Assembly: GCA_020025775.1 (NCBI GenBank)
Contig: JAHHRN010000002.1
Location: 62,001 to 126,000 of the forward strand
DNA: 64,000 bases
Direction of reading: 5' to 3'
Source of the DNA: Acutalibacter sp.
Lineage (GTDB): Bacteria > Bacillota > Clostridia > Oscillospirales > Acutalibacteraceae
Shown here: piece by piece, positions 51,298-60,332 of the stretch
Layout of the letters: each line of letters opens with the position of its first letter
Position numbering within the stretch: position 1 is the first letter of the stretch
Translations under genes and position numbers: made by a program
The notes under the pieces: model-generated
Database searches by the model: none
Told to the model about the DNA's origin: nothing
The model's input: the letters and a program-made list of their open reading frames with translations, nothing else

Positions 51298-51439
51298 TAT
51301 AAAAAGATTGGGTTATGGCTGATTATTTTCTTTTGCATTTGACAGAGTCTTGCAGAGATAAATCTTTTCAAATGTTAAAAGCTAAAATAAGTTTACCTGT
51401 GAACGGGTAAAATATTTTATTTAAAAAACGACAAAAATG

Positions 51440-51639
51440 TTGTGAAATTCGGGCAGATGGTGTAGTATAGATATGTTACGGGATAAAATTCTGCTTTCTG
51501 AAAAGGCAGAATGTAAATGTATATTCTTCTTACATTTTTGGTGGGATTTTGTTACTGTAACGAGAGCTTCCAAATAAATGGGCTTTCGAAAATATTTAAA
51601 AACCAATTTTTCATATAGAGTAAAAAGGGAACGGATTTT
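51440..51639 (+). promoter_or_regulatory. Possible promoter and structured leader of the map-suf operon
   Basis: The gap 51298-51639 contains no gene. A possible promoter is TTGTGA (51440-51445), 17 bases, TAGTAT (51463-51468). Downstream are two small hairpins, 51488-51494 with 51506-51512 and 51510-51516 with 51530-51536, which share three bases and so cannot both form fully; the second is followed by TTTTT. No known riboswitch class is recognised. Confidence 0.4.
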
Positions 51640-52551
51640 ATGAATCCATTCCTTTATTCAAGAAAGGATGCGTATGTTTTGCATAAAATAGGAAGAAATG
51701 AGCCGTGCTGGTGCGGCAGTGGGAAAAAATACAAAAACTGTCACCTGAATTTTGACAGTCGACTGGAAGGTTATTTATATCAGGGGGCTTTAGTTCCGCC
51801 GCATTCTATTATTAAGAATCAGGAACAAATCGAAAAAATTAAAGAAAGCGCTAAAATTAACATTGCGGTGCTCGATTATGTATCAGAACATATTCATGCC
51901 GGTGTAACAACCGAAGAAATCGACCAATGGGTGTATGATGTTACCACAAAAATGGGTGGCATTCCTGCACCCCTTAATTATGAAGGTTTTCCGAAGAGTG
52001 TTTGTACGTCTATTAACGAAGTGGTGTGCCACGGTATTCCTTCCAAGGATAGAGTCCTCCAGGACGGCGATATTATCAATGTGGATGCTTCCACGATTTT
52101 AAACGGATATTTTTCGGATTCTTCCCGAATGTTCTGCATCGGTGATGTATCTCCCGAAAAGAAGAGATTGGTCGAAATTACGAAGCAGAGCTTGCAGGTT
52201 GGCTTGGAGCAGGTGAAACCTTGGGGATTCCTGGGCGATATGGGACAGGCTATTCATGATTTTGCCAAAGAAAACGGCTATAGCGTAGTGCGAGAAATCG
52301 GCGGTCATGGCATCGGTCTTGAATTCCACGAGGATCCTTGGGTTAGCTATGTGTCTAAGAAAGGTACTGAAATGATGATGGTTCCAGGTATGATTTTTAC
52401 CATTGAACCGATGATAAATATGGGTAAGGCGAATGTTGTTGTCGATGAAGAAGACGGATGGACTGTCTATACGGCTGATGGCATGCCCTCTGCGCAGTGG
52501 GAAATTCAGGTTCTTATTACAGAAGACGGCTATGAATTGATTTCTTACTGA
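51640..52551 (+). CDS. map: Methionine aminopeptidase with N-terminal SEC-C zinc motif
   Basis: Removes the initiator Met from new proteins. The 303 residues are an N-terminal SEC-C motif (RNEPCWCGSGKKYKNCH, about 19-35), as in MetAP forms thought to dock at the ribosome, then a type I catalytic domain with all five metal ligands: NVDAS, DSSRMF, HGIGLEFHEDP, FTIEPMI and WEIQVLI. It begins with ATG 51640, AAAGGGA upstream. The sufC-like gene follows after 55 bases without a terminator, so co-transcription is likely. Confidence 0.96.
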   Translation: MNPFLYSRKDAYVLHKIGRNEPCWCGSGKKYKNCHLNFDSRLEGYLYQGALVPPHSIIKNQEQIEKIKESAKINIAVLDYVSEHIHAGVTTEEIDQWVYDVTTKMGGIPAPLNYEGFPKSVCTSINEVVCHGIPSKDRVLQDGDIINVDASTILNGYFSDSSRMFCIGDVSPEKKRLVEITKQSLQVGLEQVKPWGFLGDMGQAIHDFAKENGYSVVREIGGHGIGLEFHEDPWVSYVSKKGTEMMMVPGMIFTIEPMINMGKANVVVDEEDGWTVYTADGMPSAQWEIQVLITEDGYELISY

Positions 52552-52606
52552 TTTTTATTAAGCTCCGAAAGCAGAAAATTTGCAGAATACGAAAGAGGTG
52601 TATCTA

Positions 52607-53332
52607 ATGCTGGAACTCCAGAACATTTGTTGGACTGCACCGGACGGCAAGGAAGTTCTGAAAAATATAAACCTTAAAATCAAAGAGGATAAATTGATTG
52701 CCATAACCGGTCCGAACGGCAGCGGCAAAACAACGCTAGCCCGAGTGCTTATGGGTATTGAAAAACCGACCTCTGGCAGAATTTTGATGAATGGGGAAGA
52801 TATTACAGATTTAAATGTAACCGAGCGTGCTCGAAAGGGAATTAGCTTTGCTTTCCAGCAACCGGTTCGATTTAAGGGTATCACCGTAAAACAGATGATT
52901 GAAACCGCGGCAGGTAAACAGATGAATAAAGAAAGCCTCTGTTCTATCCTGCAAAAAGTCGGTCTTTGCGCTAACGATTATTTGCATCGTGATATTGACG
53001 CAACCCTTTCCGGCGGTGAAATTAAAAGAATTGAAATTGCATCAGTTTTGGCACGTCATACGCCGCTTACAATCTTTGATGAGCCCGAGGCAGGTATTGA
53101 TCTTTGGAGCTTCCAGAACCTAATAGAGGCCTTTGATGAGATGAGAAATGATTTGGATGGAACGTTGGTTATTATTTCTCACCAAGAACGTATCTTGCGC
53201 ATTGCGGATGAAATTATTATGATTGCAGACGGTACCGTAGCAGATCGCGGTCCCGGACCGGAAATGGTCGCGAAAATGCTGGCAAGCGAACACGCAAATA
53301 GCAGATGCTGTAGCCGGAAGGAGGTTTTTTAG
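52607..53332 (+). CDS. sufC: SufC-type Fe-S assembly ATPase (minimal SUF/SMS system)
   Basis: A cytoplasmic ABC-type ATPase that drives Fe-S cluster assembly on SufB. The 241 residues have Walker A GPNGSGKTT, Q-loop ISFAFQQPVRFKG, signature LSGGEIKRIEIASVLA, and the SufC-specific Walker B region FDEPEAGIDLWSF. ATG 52607 has AGAGGTG six bases upstream. The sufB-like gene starts at the very next base after the stop. No sufS, sufU or sufD follows, matching two-gene systems of strict anaerobes. Confidence 0.93.
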   Translation: MLELQNICWTAPDGKEVLKNINLKIKEDKLIAITGPNGSGKTTLARVLMGIEKPTSGRILMNGEDITDLNVTERARKGISFAFQQPVRFKGITVKQMIETAAGKQMNKESLCSILQKVGLCANDYLHRDIDATLSGGEIKRIEIASVLARHTPLTIFDEPEAGIDLWSFQNLIEAFDEMRNDLDGTLVIISHQERILRIADEIIMIADGTVADRGPGPEMVAKMLASEHANSRCCSRKEVF

Positions 53333-54262
53333 ATGAGCCAATCTATGAAAGATATTACAAAAAAGCTGTTGGAATTAGTGTCTGACTTCAAGGGCAATTT
53401 TCAAGGTGCTTACAATATTCGAGAAGACGGGCAGTGTGCAGGTCGTGTCTCCAGCGAAAATATTATTATTGAATCTAAAAAGGACAAGCCGGGTCTCGAC
53501 ATTACCATTCGCCCCGGAACAAAAGGCGAAACCGTTTATATTCCTGCTTGTGTTACTAAAGGCGGTATAGATGATCTCGTATATAACGATTTCTTTGTCG
53601 GCGAGGGCGCAGATGTTTTAATCGTAGCGGGTTGCGGTGTCCACACAGAGGATGATTCCGAAGCTCGACACAACGGCATTCACCGCTTTTTTATAGGCGA
53701 AAATGCTAAAGTGCGTTATGAGGAAAAGCATATCGGTACAGGCAAAGGCGAAGGCAATCGTGTGATCGACCCTGTCACCGATATAATTCTCGAAAAAAAC
53801 GCCTACTTGGAAATGAATACCACGCAAATCAGTGGCGTGGATAAAACTACAAGAAAGACAACAGCGAAAGCGGCGGAAGGCGCAAAGCTTGTGATTCGTG
53901 AACGTCTGTTTACAGAAGGCGACCAGCGTGCAGAAACCTTTTTCCAGGTGGATTTGAACGGCGAAGGTTCCGGTGCGGATATTGTATCTCGTTCTGTAGC
54001 GAAGGACCAGTCCTATCAAAATTATGTTTCGACTATTGTAGGTAATGCACCCTGTACCGGGCACTCGGAATGTGATGCAATTTTAGATGATGATGCGATT
54101 GTAGATGCTTCTCCGCGCCTTTATGCACGTAATAAGGAAGCCTCTTTAATCCATGAGGCCGCAATCGGTAAAATTGCCGGCGAACAGATTTTGAAGTTCC
54201 GTACCTTAGGTTTAACTGAGGAAGAAGCAGAGCAGAAAATTATCGACGGCTTCTTAGCTTAA
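53333..54262 (+). CDS. sufB: SufB/SufD-type Fe-S scaffold (minimal SUF/SMS system)
   Basis: The scaffold partner of SufC. The 309 residues are shorter than classical SufB (about 465) and resemble the short SufB-like proteins of anaerobes and archaea. There is a right-handed beta-helix core (VRYEEKHIGTG, AYLEMNTTQISGVDKT), conserved Cys in GCGVHTEDD and in CTGHSECDAIL, and the C-terminal Glu/His region (SLIHEAAIGKIAGEQILKFR) seen in the family. Start immediately after sufC; GGAGG upstream. A strong terminator closes the operon. Functional assignment is secure at family level. Confidence 0.92.
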   Translation: MSQSMKDITKKLLELVSDFKGNFQGAYNIREDGQCAGRVSSENIIIESKKDKPGLDITIRPGTKGETVYIPACVTKGGIDDLVYNDFFVGEGADVLIVAGCGVHTEDDSEARHNGIHRFFIGENAKVRYEEKHIGTGKGEGNRVIDPVTDIILEKNAYLEMNTTQISGVDKTTRKTTAKAAEGAKLVIRERLFTEGDQRAETFFQVDLNGEGSGADIVSRSVAKDQSYQNYVSTIVGNAPCTGHSECDAILDDDAIVDASPRLYARNKEASLIHEAAIGKIAGEQILKFRTLGLTEEEAEQKIIDGFLA

Positions 54263-54272
54263 AATTTCAATA

Positions 54273-54308
54273 AAAAAAGCTCCTGAGAAATTTCTCGGGA
54301 GCTTTTTG
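54273..54308. terminator. Bidirectional terminator between sufB and the DUF2079 gene
   Basis: A long hairpin, about 16 pairs with one G-T (54275-54290 with 54291-54306), with A-runs on one side and T-runs on the other, so it can end transcription from both convergent units. Confidence 0.92.
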
Positions 54309-54310
54309 TT

Positions 54311-56059
54311 TTAATTTGCTTTTTTGAAAATGGCGATAACATCCTCTTTCCAAAACAAGGTTTCGTAATTTCCAGTTAAATAGGGGCTAGGGTCTGTAAC
54401 ATTTTTGCCCTCTCGTAAATCGAGCGCAATATATTCACTGTCGTGCTTGGTGCGCTCTAATTCATAAATCGCGTCACGTTTTGACATGTTGGCAACTAAA
54501 AATGTTGAGGCGGAAACCGTGGCATCTTCCGGAATCAAGGCAATGGCTTCTGCCATAACAGTACGCTGTGGTTTATCCTCTATGAATTTATCCACATAAA
54601 AGCTTCTGGAAAGCTCGCCGCCGGAAAATAAAATCACCGTGCATAAAGCGGCACAAAGTAAAATCTTTCCGGGCTTTTTTTCATCCAGTTCAGCGTAATT
54701 GCTGACAGCCAAATAAAGGAGCAATGTGCCCGAACCGAAAATATATTGATAACCGATGTCAAATTGATATCGGTAATTGGTCATCAAATTTACAAGCAAA
54801 AACGGAATCCATAAAATAAGCTTAAAGGGCTTTTTCATACATAAAGGTAGGAAACAAAGCGGAACAAGCATTTGTAAAATAAAGAGAAATTTCTCCGGCT
54901 TAAATACATGGGCTAATGCGAAGAGCGGATTTTGAATGACAGATTTGATAACAGTAAAGAGCCCGCCTTCATCATAAATATAGTCGCCGTAACGGCTGTC
55001 AGACATTACGCCTTCGCCAAACATGCCCATAAGCTTGGTAATCAAAATAAAAGCAACTACAGAAAGTGCAAAAAGAGAAGCACCCAAACGAGGCTGTTTT
55101 TTAGAGATTAAGAAATACAGTGCAACTACAGCCACATAAACAGCGGCATCTTCTTTGACACAAAGCGTTAACAGGGCAAATACAACAGAACCAGGTGCGT
55201 TGCCTTTCTCTAAAAAATAGAAAAGCCAAAGCAACAGTGTTGGCAGAAAGCAGTTTTCATGAAGATAGTAAGAGCATCCGCCGGTAAATGCAGGGTAGAG
55301 TGCATAGCATACAGCAAAAAGCATAGTTGCTGTGTTAGAAATTTTATAATGTTTGCAAAGTAAAACCAAGGGAATTATGCCAACGCCTACAATCACCGCT
55401 TGTGCAACTAATAAGGTTACAGGTGAGGGAATCAGCATATAAAAGGGTAAGATTAAATAATAAATGGGGGAGAAATGTACCGCAAAGTGACTCAGCAGCT
55501 TGTCCCGTTCACAGGTGGTTAAGCATTGACCTGTTTCTTTCATGGAATGAAACATCTGTGCAAAAAGACCGAAATCAAAGCAAGGTGTGCCATAGTTGAT
55601 ATAGTGCATGGATGTAAATACGGCGGTGTGTACGATGTAGAACATCATAAAGAGCAAGGCAACCGTCCAGAGAACTTTATTGCTTATTTCAAAATATAAA
55701 TCTGTGGTTTCTGTAAAATAAACTGCGGCACAAATTAAAAGACAAAGCCCGAATGAAACATAGTAGTCTTGTACATAGACGGCAGAAAGTACGGTGTATA
55801 CCGTTGCACAGCACAAGAATAGGGCACGAATGATTTTTTCGTTTCGAACCAGAAACAAAAGTCCTGTAAGAATTACCGCGGCAAACAGAAAGCCCCAAAA
55901 GCTCATACCGTCATAAAAAGAAAAGTCGGTAAAATATCCGCTTGCAAAAAAATAGGTAAGCTCTGAAAGAAAAAGGAAAGCACTTAAAAAGCGATAAACA
56001 AAGTCTTTCATTTTTAATGATTTTAATTTTTTCAAAATTTGCGTTTGGTTTGGTTTCAT
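54311..56059 (-). CDS. DUF2079 polytopic membrane protein (GT-C-like)
   Basis: A 582-residue protein with about 12 TM helices and the DUF2079 landmarks FDFGLFAQMFHSM, HFAVHFSPIYYLILPFYML and LHENCFLPTLL. These loops, with acidic and His residues facing outside, resemble GT-C glycosyltransferases, which use lipid-linked sugars; no activity is proven for the family. The C-terminus (about 490-582) is soluble and probably external. Single leftward gene with AAAGGA before the ATG. It may add sugars to the surface, matching the polysaccharide operon further on. Confidence 0.8.
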   Translation of the reverse strand: MKPNQTQILKKLKSLKMKDFVYRFLSAFLFLSELTYFFASGYFTDFSFYDGMSFWGFLFAAVILTGLLFLVRNEKIIRALFLCCATVYTVLSAVYVQDYYVSFGLCLLICAAVYFTETTDLYFEISNKVLWTVALLFMMFYIVHTAVFTSMHYINYGTPCFDFGLFAQMFHSMKETGQCLTTCERDKLLSHFAVHFSPIYYLILPFYMLIPSPVTLLVAQAVIVGVGIIPLVLLCKHYKISNTATMLFAVCYALYPAFTGGCSYYLHENCFLPTLLLWLFYFLEKGNAPGSVVFALLTLCVKEDAAVYVAVVALYFLISKKQPRLGASLFALSVVAFILITKLMGMFGEGVMSDSRYGDYIYDEGGLFTVIKSVIQNPLFALAHVFKPEKFLFILQMLVPLCFLPLCMKKPFKLILWIPFLLVNLMTNYRYQFDIGYQYIFGSGTLLLYLAVSNYAELDEKKPGKILLCAALCTVILFSGGELSRSFYVDKFIEDKPQRTVMAEAIALIPEDATVSASTFLVANMSKRDAIYELERTKHDSEYIALDLREGKNVTDPSPYLTGNYETLFWKEDVIAIFKKAN

Positions 56060-56140
56060 TCGTTTAAAATCCTTTCAAAAGGTTCTTTCTAAAGTTTACT
56101 ATAATTTGCGGGTATCGTCAATCTGCTTTGGAATTTTGAC

Positions 56141-56184
56141 AAAAAGAAAAGACCTTAAAAACGCAAAGGCTTTTAAGGTCTTTT
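56141..56184 (-). terminator. Rho-independent terminator of the NSS symporter gene
   Basis: A 14-bp perfect stem (56147-56160 with 56171-56184). On the minus strand it is followed by CTTTTTG. It lies 13 bases past the stop codon. Confidence 0.92.
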
Positions 56185-56197
56185 GTCTTTTTTAATT

Positions 56198-57589
56198 TTA
56201 GCCGATGCCGCCGAGAATGGCGCCTGCAATCAGTGCAATCATGGCAAGCGGTACGTAAACATATTTGCCGAGATTAAGTACCCATTCACCAACCGGCTTC
56301 TTTCTGCCCATGTTGATGGCTTCCATAACTTTTTCTTTTTTGCAAACCCAGAAGAACATAATACCGGCAATGGCAGCGCCTAAGGGGCAAATGTAAATGG
56401 AAACAGCATCCATCCACTGGCTGGTAATACCTTGAATAGAAACCGCGGTTATACAGCCGATACCGCCGATAATTAAGCAGGCGGGCAGTCTCTTTAAATG
56501 AAAAACTTCCTGTAAGGTTGCAACGGGTGCTTCATAAAGATTGACTAAGGAGCTGATACCTGCAAATAAAACGCAGATGAAGAAAATCATGCCGACGAAT
56601 CTGCCGCCGGGCATACCGTTGAAGACATTTACGAGCCATACGAACATGAGACCGGGGCCACCTTTGGAAAGGTCACCGCCACCGGCAGCCATAGCGGGAA
56701 GAATTACAACGGTTGCAAGTAATGCCGCAAGTGTGTCAAATAAAGCTACATTTCGTGCGGAGTAAACAAGGTCTTCCTTCTTAGAAAGGTAAGAACCGTA
56801 AATCACACTGCCGTTGCCTGCAACAGACAGGGAGAAAAAGGCTTGACCAAAAGCAAAAATCCAAAGTTTTGGGTTTAAAAGACCTTCGGGGTTTAATCTG
56901 AAAATGTAGGAATAGCCCTCGTGTGAACCCGGTAAAAAGAAAATATAAATACCGAGGCCTAAAAGTAGGAAGAAAAGGGTGGGCATCATGAACTTGTTGA
57001 CTCGCTCAATGCCACCGCCGATACCCAGAATCATAATGAAAGTATTGATAGCTAAACCGATGATTAACCATAAATTGTTTCCGGCTACACCGCCGAATAC
57101 AGTGGAAATACTTTCCGAAAGGGAGCTGCTTTCAGGTGCTGCTGCACCGAAGGTACTGCCGATTAAATTCATATCTGTACCGAGGTGAAAAAGACTGCCC
57201 GAAATACCCATAAAGGTATATTTGAAAATCCAGCCGACAACAACGGTATAGCCAATCGCCAATGCCATAGAGCCTAAAACGGGTAAAAGACCAATAACCT
57301 GACCAGTACGTTTGCTTCCACGCATTTCTGTACATTGACCGAATGCGCCGATAGGGCCGGAGCCCGTCATACGACCGAGGGAAAATTCACCCAAAACGCC
57401 GGAGGAGGAAATCAGAATCACGAAGAAAAAATAGGGAAGCAGGAAAGTTAATCCGCCCCACTGTGAAACCATAATGGGAAAACGCCAGATATTTCCCATC
57501 CCCACTGCGGATCCGATGCATGCAAGAATGAAACCCCACTGGGTTCTAAAACCGTCTCGCTGTTGCATACTGTTTTGTTTCTTTTCCAT
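56198..57589 (-). CDS. Sodium-dependent (NSS/SNF family) amino-acid-type symporter
   Basis: A 463-residue membrane protein of the neurotransmitter:sodium symporter family (LeuT-like). TM1 holds GSAVGMGNIWRFP, the hallmark sodium/substrate-binding stretch with the broken helix, and TM6 has GQAFFSLSVAGNGSVIYGSY. About 11-12 TM helices; the C-terminus is short. Bacterial members carry amino acids such as Leu, Trp, Tyr or Ala; the substrate is not determinable. ATG 57589 is preferred over a GTG three codons upstream. Transcribed alone from a promoter at 57662-57690. Confidence 0.94.
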   Translation of the reverse strand: MEKKQNSMQQRDGFRTQWGFILACIGSAVGMGNIWRFPIMVSQWGGLTFLLPYFFFVILISSSGVLGEFSLGRMTGSGPIGAFGQCTEMRGSKRTGQVIGLLPVLGSMALAIGYTVVVGWIFKYTFMGISGSLFHLGTDMNLIGSTFGAAAPESSSLSESISTVFGGVAGNNLWLIIGLAINTFIMILGIGGGIERVNKFMMPTLFFLLLGLGIYIFFLPGSHEGYSYIFRLNPEGLLNPKLWIFAFGQAFFSLSVAGNGSVIYGSYLSKKEDLVYSARNVALFDTLAALLATVVILPAMAAGGGDLSKGGPGLMFVWLVNVFNGMPGGRFVGMIFFICVLFAGISSLVNLYEAPVATLQEVFHLKRLPACLIIGGIGCITAVSIQGITSQWMDAVSIYICPLGAAIAGIMFFWVCKKEKVMEAINMGRKKPVGEWVLNLGKYVYVPLAMIALIAGAILGGIG

Positions 57590-57612
57590 ACGCTTCACTT
57601 CTCTTTCTTTTC

Positions 57613-57643
57613 AATCCCTAAATAATATAGTGGTATAGGGATT
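57613..57643. repeat. Inverted repeat in the NSS gene leader
   Basis: AATCCCTA (57613-57620) pairs with TAGGGATT (57636-57643) over 15 bases. It lies between the NSS promoter and start codon, so it could be an operator or mRNA hairpin. Confidence 0.5.
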
Positions 57644-57661
57644 TTAATAATAATACTGTCT

Positions 57662-57690
57662 ATTCTAACATAGGAATCCGCATTACACAA
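57662..57690 (-). promoter_or_regulatory. Sigma-A-type promoter of the NSS gene
   Basis: On the minus strand: TTGTGT (57685-57690), 17-base spacer, TAGAAT (57662-57667). Confidence 0.65.
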
Positions 57691-57905
57691 GCTATTTTTT
57701 ATAAAAATCTAATTTTTTACTTTAAAATGTAAAAGTAGACGTAAAAATAGCGAATTTTTCAATAATTTTTGAAAAAAAGCGACCAAAAATAAAAATATAG
57801 TATGCTTTACACAAAAAACAAGGAGAATTTATTCTATAATATAAAGGAAAGAATTTCAGCGAAAAATCAAGAGAACCGTAGAAGGGGCGAATCCGCAATA
57901 CACTA

Positions 57906-57934
57906 TTGCAAAAAATGAAGTAATATGCTAGAAT
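57906..57934 (+). promoter_or_regulatory. Extended -10 promoter of the polysaccharide operon
   Basis: TTGCAA (57906-57911), 17-base spacer, extended -10 TGCTAGAAT (core 57929-57934). This gives a leader of about 130 bases. The gap 57690-57905 shows no gene. Confidence 0.65.
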
Positions 57935-58002
57935 AATGTAAATAATTATGCATTCTGTACCTCTATGCAGATTGCTGGAAAATGAAAAATTGCAAGAAAA
58001 TG

Positions 58003-58056
58003 CACACAGATTAGGGCCGTGTAGTGCGTGGCCGTCGGCAACATGTGTGTTTTTTT
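58003..58056 (+). promoter_or_regulatory. GC-rich structured leader with terminator-like end before the first glycosyltransferase
   Basis: CACACA (58003-58008) can pair with TGTGTG (58044-58049), enclosing GGCC (58015-58018) with GGCC (58030-58033) and/or the GCC-GTC-GGC hairpin (58031-58039), followed by seven Ts ending at 58056. The ribosome-binding site is six bases further on. This looks like an attenuator placed right before the operon's first gene. Confidence 0.5.
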
Positions 58057-58071
58057 GTGTGGGAGGATAGC

Positions 58072-59142
58072 ATGGACAAACCTTTTTTTAGTATTGTCAT
58101 GCCCGTTTACAATGTTGAGAAGTACCTCAAACAGGCTGTAGAAAGTGTTCTTTCCCAAACCTTTACGGATTTTGAACTGCTTTTAGTGGATGATTGCTCT
58201 CCAGACAAAAGCGGAGTGCTTTGCGATGCTTTAGCAAAAGAGGATGAGTGCCTTAGGGTTATGCACCTCGAAAAAAATTCCGGGGTAAGTGAAGCTCGAA
58301 ATATTGGCAGACGTGCCGCCAAAGGTCAATATTTAATGTTTATGGATTCGGATGACACTATTGAATCTACTTTGCTTTCGGATGTATATGCATCTCTTCA
58401 GGACAACCGCGCACAGGTGGTTGTTTTCGGCATGTCTGAAGATGTCTATGATGCACAGGGAACACTCGTAAGTGAAAAAGCGGTGTGCTGCAAAGAGTGC
58501 CAATTCAAAGCGCAGCAGGAACTGCGACAGTTTATTATGGAACTGGAAGAAAGCACGCTTTACGGATATGCTTGCAATAAGTTTTATGATTTAGATTATT
58601 TAAATTCCATAGACTTAGATTATACCGAACACGCGCTCTTGGAAGATTTGTTCTTTAATGCGGAATATTTTGAGAACATTGAAACCATGAATGTTCTTTC
58701 CAAACCGTATTATCATTACCGCCTTTCCTTGGCATCGGCAAGCCGAACCGGTCAATTTGTTCCGGAGTATTTTAGCTTGCACAAGGAGAAAATCAAACGC
58801 CTTTATATGCAGCAAAAGCGTTGGAATGTGTTTTCGGAGGATGCTGAAAAGACACTCGGTAATCTTTATGTGCGTTATTTATTTTCTGCTTTGCAAAGAA
58901 ATTGTGATGCTAATGCCAAGATGTCGCATAAAGACCGAAAAGCTTTCTTAAAAACAGCTTATGAAGACGCGATGCTTCAAGAGCTTCTGCCTCATGCCGC
59001 ATCCGACAGCAAAGCTGTACAAATTATGAGTAAACTCTTGAATCGTCACAGTATTTTGGGCACACTTTCCTTAGCACGTGTGATTTATATCGTAAAAACC
59101 AAATGTCCCGCATTGTTTTCAAAAGCAAAACAAATGCGTTAA
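58072..59142 (+). CDS. Family 2 glycosyltransferase
   Basis: A 356-residue GT-A enzyme using a nucleotide-sugar for polysaccharide synthesis. It opens with FSIVMPVYNVEKYLKQAVES, then LLLVDDCSPDKSG, VSEARNIGRRAAKGQYLMFM and the metal-binding DSDD (near residue 91). A helical C-terminal part follows. ATG 58072 has GGAGG upstream; an earlier in-frame ATG would lie inside the leader hairpin. First gene of the polysaccharide operon; sugar and linkage unknown. It ends in KTKCPALFSKAKQMR, a basic amphipathic tail that may touch the membrane. Confidence 0.93.
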   Translation: MDKPFFSIVMPVYNVEKYLKQAVESVLSQTFTDFELLLVDDCSPDKSGVLCDALAKEDECLRVMHLEKNSGVSEARNIGRRAAKGQYLMFMDSDDTIESTLLSDVYASLQDNRAQVVVFGMSEDVYDAQGTLVSEKAVCCKECQFKAQQELRQFIMELEESTLYGYACNKFYDLDYLNSIDLDYTEHALLEDLFFNAEYFENIETMNVLSKPYYHYRLSLASASRTGQFVPEYFSLHKEKIKRLYMQQKRWNVFSEDAEKTLGNLYVRYLFSALQRNCDANAKMSHKDRKAFLKTAYEDAMLQELLPHAASDSKAVQIMSKLLNRHSILGTLSLARVIYIVKTKCPALFSKAKQMR

Positions 59143-59162
59143 CCATGAAACGGAGGACGAAA

Positions 59163-60293
59163 ATGAACAAACCGGTATCTGTGCTGATTATTGGTATGTC
59201 ACCAATCGTCGGCGGAATTGAAACACTGTTGATTTCTTTGTTCCGCTCCATCGACAAAGAAAAGGTGCATTTTGATTTCTTAACATTCTGCGATAAATGT
59301 GCTTTTGAAGAGGAAATCGTATCGGCGGGTAGCAAGGTATATCATGCAACACGCCGCGGTGAAGATCCTATCAAAAACAAAAAAGAACTTATAGCTTTCT
59401 TTAAAGAACACCCGCATGATTATGATTATATTTGGTATCATCTTTCGTCGGCAAGTAATTGCCTTCCAGTAGTGCTTGCCAAAAAATATACGGATGCTAA
59501 GATTGTTTGCCACAGCCACGGCACTTCTTTCGACAGCCGTCCGATCTTCAGACCGATTCATCTTTTCTTAGATAAGATTCATACACCGCAGTTGCTTCGC
59601 TGTACAGATTATTGCTATGCATGTTCTGCGGCTGCCGGAAAATGGCTCTTTAAGGATACGGATAAACCGATTCATTTGCTCAATAACGGCGTGAATTTGG
59701 AAAAGTTCAGATATAAACCCGAAGTTCGCGAAGCCTTGCGCCGAGAATTTAATTTGGCGCCGACCACTAAGGTCATAGGGCATGCAGGCCGTTTCTGTGC
59801 AACGAAGAACCAAACCTTTTTATTGGATATCTTCGAAGCCTTTCATAAACAGAACCCGGATTCTGTTTTGCTTTTGGCAGGTACAGGTGAAACGCTGGAT
59901 GCGATGAAAGAAAAAGCAAAGCAGCTCGGCATTCAAGATGCAGTTCGTTTCTTAGGTTTTCGCTCGGATTTAAATGATCTTTTACAGGCTTTCGACCTTT
60001 TCTTAATGCCGTCTTTTTTTGAAGGTTTACCGATTACAGCGATTGAAGCGCAAACCTCTGGTTTGCCGTGCTTGCTGGCAGACACCATCACAGAAGAAAC
60101 AGCAATTACCGATATTGTTCAGTTTTCGGCATTGGATGCACCTTTACAGGAATGGGTACAAAAGGCGCAGGAGATGCTTTCTTTGCAGCAAGATCGTGCA
60201 CAATATGCTTTAAAAGTAAAAGAAGCGGGCTATGATTTTGAAGATACTGTATTGGAAGTTTTAAATTTCTTTACAAATGAAGCGAATGCATAA
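59163..60293 (+). CDS. Family 4 glycosyltransferase (GT-B)
   Basis: A 376-residue GT-B enzyme. The N-terminal Rossmann domain starts KPVSVLIIGMSPIVGGIETL, typical of GT4 proteins that handle surface-glycan sugars. The C-terminal domain has VIGHAGRFCATKNQ, VLLLAGTGETLDAMKEKAK, FLGFRSDLNDLLQAFDLFLM and PSFFEGLPITAIEAQTSGLP (E-x7-E motif). The start, ATG 59163, follows GGAGG. Second gene of the operon, 20 bases after the first. Sugar donor unknown. Confidence 0.94.
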   Translation: MNKPVSVLIIGMSPIVGGIETLLISLFRSIDKEKVHFDFLTFCDKCAFEEEIVSAGSKVYHATRRGEDPIKNKKELIAFFKEHPHDYDYIWYHLSSASNCLPVVLAKKYTDAKIVCHSHGTSFDSRPIFRPIHLFLDKIHTPQLLRCTDYCYACSAAAGKWLFKDTDKPIHLLNNGVNLEKFRYKPEVREALRREFNLAPTTKVIGHAGRFCATKNQTFLLDIFEAFHKQNPDSVLLLAGTGETLDAMKEKAKQLGIQDAVRFLGFRSDLNDLLQAFDLFLMPSFFEGLPITAIEAQTSGLPCLLADTITEETAITDIVQFSALDAPLQEWVQKAQEMLSLQQDRAQYALKVKEAGYDFEDTVLEVLNFFTNEANA

Positions 60294-60332
60294 GATATAA
60301 TTTTTAACATTATAAATCGGAAGGATATAAGA

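Noticed and set aside
51339..51344. Perfect TTGACA in the lysS-map gap
   Set aside because: No acceptable -10 element at 16-18 bases; not listed as a promoter.
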